The position numbers were made by a program, and so were the translations under genes. Under the pieces are notes generated by a model that did not search any database, was not told where the DNA came from, and saw nothing but the letters and a program-made list of their open reading frames with translations. A stretch of DNA of 5,044 bases from Bacteroidota bacterium (GTDB lineage Bacteria > Bacteroidota > Rhodothermia > Balneolales > HLUCCA01), in NCBI GenBank assembly GCA_003448835.1, contig DLXM01000322.1, positions 1 to 5,044 of the forward strand. Direction: 5' to 3'. Shown in pieces: positions 1-5,044 of the stretch; the first letter of the stretch is position 1, and every line of letters begins with the position of its first letter.

Positions 1-3000
1 AAGAATGCTTCAGGAAGCAGTTGATTCTCTGTTCGATAACTCACGTAAGACAAACGCTGTCCGTAGTAACAATCGTCCGCTGAAATCACTCAGTGATATG
101 CTAAAAGGTAAGAACGGACGTTTCCGTCAAAACTTACTTGGTAAGCGTGTCGATTATTCAGGCCGATCTGTAATCGTTGTTGGTCCGGAACTCAAAATGC
201 ACGAGTGCGGACTTCCAAAAGAAATGGCTGTAGAACTTTACAAACCATTTATTATCCGTCGTTTAATTGAACGAGGATATGTTAAAACGGTAAAAAGTGC
301 TAAAAAAGTAGTAGATCGCCGTGACGAAGTAGTCTGGGATGTACTCGAAAACGTAATTGATGGTCACCCGGTATTGTTAAACCGTGCACCAACCTTGCAC
401 CGTTTAGGTATTCAGGCATACCAGCCGGTATTGCTTGAAGACAAAGCGATTCGTTTGCATCCGTTGTCATGTACTGCGTTTAACGCCGATTTTGACGGTG
501 ATCAGATGGCTGTTCACTTACCATTGAGTAATGATGCCATCCTTGAAGCATCTGTATTGATGTTAGGATCGCACAATATCATGAACCCTGCGAACGGTGG
601 TCCGATTACGGTCCCATCTCAGGACATGGTCTTGGGTATTTATTACCTCACAAAAATGGGTGCATCAGCTCCATCACGTGATAAGAAATTCTATTCCGCT
701 GAGGAAGTTATCATCGCTCATGATCAAGGTGCTATTCAATTACACGACAAAATTGAAGTCCGTGTAAACAAACTTGTAAATGGCGAAATCGTTCTTGAAC
801 TCACCAAAACGACTACTGGTCGTGTGTTGTTCAACGAGATTATTCCTTACGAAATCGGTTATAAAAACCAAACTTTCGGTAAGAAAGAATTGCGTTTATT
901 GATTAATGAAGTGTTCACAACATGCGGAACCGTGGCAGCTGCCAAGTTCCTGGATGATATGAAAGAACTCGGATTTATCACTGCAACCCGCGGTGGATTG
1001 TCGTTCTCGTTGGAAGACATTGTTATTCCTGAAGAGAAAATGGAATTGATCAACAAGGCTCAAGATGAAGTCAAGTTGATTCAAGAACGTTACGAAAATG
1101 GTTTTATCACCGATAACGAGCGTTATAATCAGGTAATTGATAAATGGACCAGCACCACAAACCGTGTTTCTGAGACCTTGTTTACTGCTCTTACCAAAGA
1201 CAGAGACGGATTCAACCCTGTTTACATGATGGCCGATTCCGGTGCTCGTGGATCTAAAGAACAGATTCGTCAGCTTGGTGGTATGCGTGGTTTGATGGCT
1301 AAACCGCAGAAATCCTCATTGGAATCAAGTGGTTCTGAAGTTATCGAGACGCCAATTCTTTCCAGTTTCCGTGAAGGACTTACCGTACTTGAGTACTTTA
1401 TTTCAACTCACGGTGCTCGTAAAGGTCTTGCCGATACAGCGCTTAAAACTGCTGATGCCGGTTATTTGACCCGTCGATTAGTTGACGTTTCACAGGATGT
1501 AATTATTGGTGAAGATGATTGTGGTACCTTACGTGGTATTCGAATCAAAGCACTGAAGGATAACGAAGATGTTGTAGAAAGTCTTGAAGATCGTATTCTT
1601 GGACGAGTTTCTATGCACGATGTTTATGATCCATTGACCGACGAACTAATTGTTGGCTCAAACGAATTAATTTCTGAAACACTTGCTAAGAAAATTTCAG
1701 AAACCTCAATTGAAGAAGTTGAAATCCGTTCAACACTTACTTGTGAATCTCCTCGTGGAGTTTGTGCTAAGTGTTACGGTCGTGATCTATCACGAGGTAA
1801 AATGGTACAAGTTGGTGAAGCAGTAGGTGTTATTGCTGCTCAGTCAATTGGTGAGCCTGGTACTCAGTTAACATTGAGAACCTTCCACGTAGGTGGTACG
1901 GCATCACGTCTTGAGTCTGAGTCGATGCACAAATCTAAATTCGCCGGTAAAGTTGTATTCGAAAACCTTCGTTATGTTGATTATGATGATGGTGAAGAAG
2001 AGCATAAAGTTGTACTGAGTCGTGTTGGTGAAATCAAAATTACTGATGAAACCGGCAAGGTTCTTATTAACTACAATATTCCTTACGGATCTGAATTGTT
2101 AGTTGATGAAGGAGATTTAGTGCCTAAAGGTGTTCCGCTTTGTAAGTGGGACCCATACAATGCACTGATCATTTCTGAAATGAACGGTACTATTGAGTTC
2201 AAGGATATCATCGACGGGGCAACCTACACTGATGAAACCGATTCTCAAACCGGTCACAAAGAAAAAGTAATTGTCGATTCTAAAGATCGTACGATGGTTC
2301 CTACAATTATCGTGAATGGTGAAGGTGGAAGACGCCGTGAAACACCATTACCGGTAGGAGCACACGTAATTGTTGACGCAGGTGATATTGTCCAAGCTGG
2401 ACAATCTTTTGCTAAGATCCCGAGAACATCCGGATCCAAGTCCAAAGATATTACAGCCGGTCTGCCTAGAATTACTGAACTATTCGAAGCAAGACCTCCA
2501 AGTGATCCAGCGGTTGTTACTGAGATCGAAGGTATCGTTAAAATGGGATCACGGAAACGTGGATCTCAGGAAATCATGGTTACCTCCAAAGATGGTTCAG
2601 AAACTAAAACATACCTCATTTCACTTTCCAAGCATATCTTGGTTCAAGAGAATGATTATGTGAAAGCCGGTGAACCACTATCCGACGGTCAGATCCTGGC
2701 ACAGGATATTCTGAATATCCTCGGACCATTTGCAGTACAATCGTACCTTGTGAATGAAATCCAGGAAGTTTATCGTCTGCAAGGTGTGAAGATCAATGAT
2801 AAACACATTGAGATCATCGTTCGAACCATGATGCAAAAAGTTGAAATCACCGATCCGGGTGATACCATGTTCCTCGAAGGCGATAAAGTTGACCGATTTG
2901 AAGTGAATACTACAAATGATACACTGATCGGTAAATTTGTTGTTGATGAACCAGGTGATAGTGGCCTTGAGTACCTCACCGTTATCGAACGTCGTGACGT

Positions 3001-3388
3001 TCGTGATATCAATTCCCGTTTGATGAAAGAAGGCAAAGTTGAAATGAAAGTCCGTGAAGCGGAACCTGCAATTTCAAAACCAATTCTTTTGGGAATTACA
3101 CGAGCTGCATTGTCAACCGATAGCTGGTTGTCAGCCGCTTCCTTCCAGGAAACAACTAAAGTTCTTACTCAGGCATCTATTGAAGCGAAAGCGGATATGT
3201 TGCTTGGTCTTAAAGAAAACGTGGTTGTTGGACACAAGGTCCCAGCTGGAACCGGATTGCGCAAATATCAAAGTTACATTGTTGGTGCTAAATCTGACAT
3301 GGACGACGTTGAAGCGGCTAGCCGTGTATTCGAAGCCCTCGGTCAGGAAAACAACGATGATGATATCAACATTGCCGGACTCGAATAA
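1..3388 (+). CDS. rpoC: DNA-directed RNA polymerase subunit beta-prime, 5'-truncated by the window edge
   Basis: This is the largest RNA polymerase subunit, which carries the catalytic magnesium site of transcription. The frame is open to the left edge, so the ATG at 5 is internal: the preceding AGA codon gives R-MLQEAVD, as within other RpoC proteins. About 300 N-terminal residues, including the first zinc site and the clamp start, lie outside. Counting from that Met, visible landmarks are [13 protein letters not shown] (switch region, near 44-56), the active-site loop NADFDGD at 160-166 (482-502), [10 protein letters not shown] near 408-417, and the bridge helix around [17 protein letters not shown] (His469). 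The second zinc site is Cys506, Cys580, Cys587 and Cys590. The trigger loop contains [16 protein letters not shown] (His628), followed by an SI3-type insertion at about 635-808, then [12 protein letters not shown] at 819 and a C-terminal omega-contact region ending in an acidic tail. Arginine codons are mostly CGT, as expected for a highly expressed gene. Reconstructed length of about 1,425 residues fits the family. Identification is certain. Confidence 0.99.
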   Translation, partial: RMLQEAVDSLFDNSRKTNAVRSNNRPLKSLSDMLKGKNGRFRQNLLGKRVDYSGRSVIVVGPELKMHECGLPKEMAVELYKPFIIRRLIERGYVKTVKSAKKVVDRRDEVVWDVLENVIDGHPVLLNRAPTLHRLGIQAYQPVLLEDKAIRLHPLSCTAFNADFDGDQMAVHLPLSNDAILEASVLMLGSHNIMNPANGGPITVPSQDMVLGIYYLTKMGASAPSRDKKFYSAEEVIIAHDQGAIQLHDKIEVRVNKLVNGEIVLELTKTTTGRVLFNEIIPYEIGYKNQTFGKKELRLLINEVFTTCGTVAAAKFLDDMKELGFITATRGGLSFSLEDIVIPEEKMELINKAQDEVKLIQERYENGFITDNERYNQVIDKWTSTTNRVSETLFTALTKDRDGFNPVYMMADSGARGSKEQIRQLGGMRGLMAKPQKSSLESSGSEVIETPILSSFREGLTVLEYFISTHGARKGLADTALKTADAGYLTRRLVDVSQDVIIGEDDCGTLRGIRIKALKDNEDVVESLEDRILGRVSMHDVYDPLTDELIVGSNELISETLAKKISETSIEEVEIRSTLTCESPRGVCAKCYGRDLSRGKMVQVGEAVGVIAAQSIGEPGTQLTLRTFHVGGTASRLESESMHKSKFAGKVVFENLRYVDYDDGEEEHKVVLSRVGEIKITDETGKVLINYNIPYGSELLVDEGDLVPKGVPLCKWDPYNALIISEMNGTIEFKDIIDGATYTDETDSQTGHKEKVIVDSKDRTMVPTIIVNGEGGRRRETPLPVGAHVIVDAGDIVQAGQSFAKIPRTSGSKSKDITAGLPRITELFEARPPSDPAVVTEIEGIVKMGSRKRGSQEIMVTSKDGSETKTYLISLSKHILVQENDYVKAGEPLSDGQILAQDILNILGPFAVQSYLVNEIQEVYRLQGVKINDKHIEIIVRTMMQKVEITDPGDTMFLEGDKVDRFEVNTTNDTLIGKFVVDEPGDSGLEYLTVIERRDVRDINSRLMKEGKVEMKVREAEPAISKPILLGITRAALSTDSWLSAASFQETTKVLTQASIEAKADMLLGLKENVVVGHKVPAGTGLRKYQSYIVGAKSDMDDVEAASRVFEALGQENNDDDINIAGLE

Positions 3389-3415
3389 TATCCGGTTGGT
3401 CGATACACAAAAATT

Positions 3416-3449
3416 AAAAGGCTCTGATCGTTTGATCAGAGCCTTTTTT
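3416..3449 (+). terminator. Rho-independent terminator of the rpoC transcript, possibly bidirectional
   Basis: An 11-bp perfect stem pairs AGGCTCTGATC (3419-3429) with GATCAGAGCCT (3434-3444) across a four-base GTTT loop, followed by a T-run to 3449. Adding the A:T pairs at 3416-3418 with 3445-3447 gives 14 bp. It begins 27 bases after the rpoC stop codon. The left side is A-rich (3409-3419, with two T), so on the minus strand the hairpin is followed by a U-rich tract. It may therefore also stop transcripts arriving from the ytxH-like gene, whose stop codon is about 120 bases away. The plus-strand role is a confident call; the minus-strand role is inference from symmetry. Confidence 0.93.
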
Positions 3450-3551
3450 GTTTATCCCCAATAATATTGGTAAGAATTAATCAAATCAGTGATATATCGC
3501 TCAAAGTCTTAGAGAATTCTCTTTTTGAATCACTTAATCTATAAAATCGAT

Positions 3552-3579
3552 AAAAATTTCACCTGAATCAGAAATTTTT
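3552..3579 (-). other. AT-rich inverted repeat around the ytxH-like stop codon
   Basis: AAAAATTTC (3552-3560) and GAAATTTTT (3571-3579) are perfect 9-base inverted complements separated by 10 bases, and the TGA stop codon (3568-3570) sits inside the loop. On the minus strand the hairpin is followed by ATCGATTTTATAG, not a clean U-run, and the stem has only two G:C pairs. It could be a weak 3'-end structure of the mRNA, but it is not a convincing terminator and may be chance in AT-rich sequence. Confidence 0.35.
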
Positions 3580-3867
3580 CCCTTCGCTGATATTGCGAAG
3601 TAAGTCCTCAGCTTCTTTAATCAGATCTTCAGCCTTCTGCTGCGCATCTGCCACTACTCTTTCACTTTCAGATTCAGCGATAATAGCTTCTTCGTTTTGT
3701 AAACGCACTAGTGTATCATTTAAGTCATCCAAGAGGCTGTGTAACTTGTATGAAATTTTATCACGCAGATCTATTCCTTTGTCAGGCGCATATAAAAGTG
3801 CCATAGCGCCACCTACAATAGCCCCCGTGATCAATCCAAGTGTAAATCCATTTGAAAATTTGCTCAT
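3568..3867 (-). CDS. YtxH-like small membrane-anchored coiled-coil protein
   Basis: This 99-residue protein has the architecture of the YtxH domain family (gas-vesicle-protein-like / general-stress-like annotations). A glycine- and alanine-rich hydrophobic segment at about residues 8-26 (GLITGAIVGGAMALLYAP) is a probable single membrane helix, and its LLYAPDKG end matches the LLYAPxxG signature of the family. From about residue 33 onward the chain is highly charged, rich in Glu, Lys, Asp and Ala with regularly spaced leucines, and probably forms one long helix or coiled coil. The start is ATG at 3865-3867, with a purine-rich stretch just upstream, and the stop is TGA at 3568-3570. No shorter in-frame start would keep the membrane segment whole. 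It lies 67 bases downstream of the efflux permease on the same strand and converges on rpoC. The molecular function of these proteins is not well established and none is assigned here. The family call is firm. Confidence 0.9.
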   Translation of the reverse strand: MSKFSNGFTLGLITGAIVGGAMALLYAPDKGIDLRDKISYKLHSLLDDLNDTLVRLQNEEAIIAESESERVVADAQQKAEDLIKEAEDLLRNISEGKNF

Positions 3868-3870
3868 ATA

Positions 3871-3880
3871 TTTCCTTTCT
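3871..3880 (-). promoter_or_regulatory. Probable ribosome binding stretch of the ytxH-like gene
   Basis: Read on the minus strand this is AGAAAGGAAA, ending three bases before the ATG at 3867. It is a purine-rich, partial Shine-Dalgarno match (AAAGGA), which supports the chosen start. It is a weak match and the spacing of the GG to the start codon is short to normal. Confidence 0.5.
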
Positions 3881-3893
3881 ATTCCTTTGGCTT

Positions 3894-3923
3894 ATAATAA
3901 TAAATAACAGCTGTAAATGGCAA
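3894..3923 (-). promoter_or_regulatory. Possible sigma70-type promoter for the ytxH-like gene
   Basis: On the minus strand TTGCCA (3918-3923) and TATTAT (3894-3899) are separated by 18 bases, resembling a -35/-10 pair lying 26 bases and more upstream of the start codon. The surroundings are AT-rich, so TATTAT-like strings are expected by chance. A near match to the Bacteroidota -7 consensus (TAnnTTTG), TACTTTG, also occurs around 3922-3928 but is one base short in the spacer. This would allow expression independent of the upstream efflux gene, but it is a weak sequence-only call. Confidence 0.3.
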
Positions 3924-3934
3924 AGTATTGTTTA

Positions 3935-5044
3935 CTAATTTTCATTCATTGCAAGTTTATATGCTTTTGCCGCTTGTCTTCTTGGTTTTGAAATTCCAAC
4001 TAACACTACAGGGACAATATAAAGTGTGAAAATTGATGAAAATGTCAATCCGCCAATTACAGTAAGCGCAAGCGGACTCCAGGTCTCCGAACCGGAACCC
4101 AACTCCATTGCTAAAGGAATCATTGACCCAATTGTAGTGAGCGCCGTAAGCAAAATAGGTCGCATTCGACGTTTTGCAGCCTGAATCATGTTTTCGATGT
4201 AGTTACCATTGCCATGTTGTTTGTCACAATATTGATGGATGTAATCGACCATCACGATTCCGTTGTTGATTACAATCCCAACCAAAATAATCATTCCAAG
4301 TCCGGCCGGAATACTAAATGGGTTCCCGGTTAACCACAAAATCAGGTATGATCCAAAAAATGCGAGTGGAATTGTAAACATGATTACAAACGGATCCCGG
4401 AAATTTTCGAATTTACCAGCCATCACCATATAGGTCAGGATCAATCCAAAAATGAGTGCATAGAACAAATTTGAACTAGCCTCAGCCTGATCCACATTAT
4501 CGCCGGTAAATGAATACCGATATCCCTCAGGCATTACAATTTCATTTTCGAATAAATCGATAATGCGCTGGCGTTGAGTCTCCGGATTACCAGTCACATT
4601 GATTGACACATCCATAATGGTTTCACGATCTCGCCTGGTGATGCTATTGACCCCTTCAACCGTCTGAAATGTCCCAAGTGATGCCAGAGGTATTCTTTGG
4701 TCTCCGACCTGTAGAACCTGAAATTCTCTCATGTCCTGAAGACTTTGCCGATATTCTTCCTGTAATCGCACTTCAATTGGAACTTCACGTCCGCCAACCC
4801 TGAAATATCCAACTTGCGTACCTCGGGCTTGTGTTTTGAATGAATTGGCTACCTCACTCAGATTACTCCCGGCCCGACTCACCACCTGACGATCCAAAAT
4901 GTAATGCATTTCAGGGACTCCGCTGGTTCGCGGATTATCGACCGATATAACCATTGAATCCTGAAGCATTACTTCTTCGATTCTGTTACTCATAGCAACA
5001 AGGAGCTCTGTTTCCGGACCAATTAACGTAACACGGATATTGTT
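3935..5044 (-). CDS. RND-family (AcrB/HAE1-type) efflux permease, C-terminal third
   Basis: This is the inner-membrane, proton-driven subunit of a tripartite efflux pump that works with a periplasmic adaptor and an outer-membrane channel. The frame stays open to the right edge: 17 codons precede the ATG at 4991-4993 and read NNIRVTLIGPETELL, typical of the periplasmic porter region, and that ATG has no ribosome binding site, so the true start is outside. Numbered from the first visible codon, residues 1-190 form the second periplasmic porter/docking domain. Membrane helices matching TM8-TM12 follow at about 192-212, 218-240, 248-269, 295-313 and 322-348. Family signatures include FTIPLAFFGS, GMIILVGIVINNGIVMVDYI, RMRPILLTALTTIGSMIPLA and VIGGLTFSSIFTLYIVP. 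The chain ends in a basic cytoplasmic tail and a TAG stop at 3935-3937. Normal length is about 1,020-1,060, so roughly two thirds is missing. The substrate cannot be told. Arginine codons are mixed, unlike rpoC. Confidence 0.95.
   Translation of the reverse strand, partial: NNIRVTLIGPETELLVAMSNRIEEVMLQDSMVISVDNPRTSGVPEMHYILDRQVVSRAGSNLSEVANSFKTQARGTQVGYFRVGGREVPIEVRLQEEYRQSLQDMREFQVLQVGDQRIPLASLGTFQTVEGVNSITRRDRETIMDVSINVTGNPETQRQRIIDLFENEIVMPEGYRYSFTGDNVDQAEASSNLFYALIFGLILTYMVMAGKFENFRDPFVIMFTIPLAFFGSYLILWLTGNPFSIPAGLGMIILVGIVINNGIVMVDYIHQYCDKQHGNGNYIENMIQAAKRRMRPILLTALTTIGSMIPLAMELGSGSETWSPLALTVIGGLTFSSIFTLYIVPVVLVGISKPRRQAAKAYKLAMNEN

Noticed and set aside
2370..2663. Plus-strand 97-codon frame and several short minus-strand frames (859-1084, 2254-2445, 2770-3036) inside rpoC
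   Set aside because: All fall within conserved RpoC coding sequence in alternate frames, with no independent start signals or recognisable domains.
3054..3464. Plus-strand reading frame of 136 codons overlapping the end of rpoC and the terminator
   Set aside because: It lies in another frame of the unmistakable rpoC coding sequence, runs through the terminator hairpin, and its translation resembles no protein I recognise.
3511..3522. Perfect 12-base palindrome AGAGAATTCTCT followed by a T-run, flanked by short complementary arms (3488-3493 with 3529-3534, 3501-3505 with 3524-3528)
   Set aside because: About one perfect 12-base palindrome is expected by chance in 5 kb. The flanking arms are short and broken by unequal internal loops, so an operator, a second terminator or a small RNA cannot be supported.
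3593..3907. Plus-strand reading frame of 104 codons opposite the ytxH-like gene
   Set aside because: It is the antisense shadow of a gene with clear family signatures; the Ser/Ala-rich translation is what the complement of a Glu/Ala/Asp-rich helix gives.
3911..3930. Possible terminator between the permease and the ytxH-like gene, built on the CAGCTG palindrome or the CTTTG/CAAAG arms
   Set aside because: The ACAGCTGT palindrome is only 8 bases with no loop, the outer arms pair over five bases only, and no U-run follows.
4991..4993. ATG as the start codon of the RND permease
   Set aside because: The frame continues to the window edge with typical RND porter-domain sequence, and the region upstream of this ATG lacks a ribosome binding site; the Met is internal.
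1..5044. A novel defence, mobile or secretion system in the window
   Set aside because: All substantial coding sequence is accounted for by three known families (RpoC, YtxH-like, RND permease). There are no direct-repeat arrays, transposase or integrase motifs, terminal inverted repeats or tRNA-like attachment sites.

Overview
The window is ordinary chromosomal core sequence from a Gram-negative bacterium, most likely of the Bacteroidota / Rhodothermota / Balneolota group. Evidence for that placement: the RNA polymerase beta-prime sequence carries Bacteroidota-like signatures (for example [14 protein letters not shown], and the extended KPQ...SSGSE segment before IETPI), it has an SI3-type insertion in the trigger loop, and the minus strand encodes an RND efflux pump of the kind found in double-membrane bacteria. 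By eye the base composition is moderately AT-rich. The exact genus cannot be read from the sequence.

Layout. Positions 1-3388 (+) hold the C-terminal four fifths of rpoC, open at the left edge. All catalytic landmarks that should lie in this part are present. A strong hairpin plus T-run at 3416-3449 ends the rpoC transcript. The genes to its right point the opposite way. These are a short YtxH-like membrane-anchored coiled-coil protein at 3568-3867 (-) and the C-terminal third of an RND/HAE1-type efflux permease at 3935-5044 (-), which runs off the right edge. The 179-base gap between rpoC and the ytxH-like gene holds the terminator and AT-rich sequence with weak hairpins. The 67-base gap between the efflux gene and the ytxH-like gene holds a possible promoter and a purine-rich ribosome-binding stretch, with no terminator that I can see.

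How they relate. rpoC appears to be the last gene of its transcription unit in this genome, since nothing follows it on the same strand before the terminator. The two minus-strand genes are convergent to rpoC, and A-rich sequence on the left of the terminator stem means the same hairpin could also stop transcription from the right. No functional link between the RNA polymerase gene and the two minus-strand genes is implied. I found no mobile element, CRISPR array, tRNA, rRNA or recognisable novel system. The findings are therefore modest observations on known families and intergenic structure.
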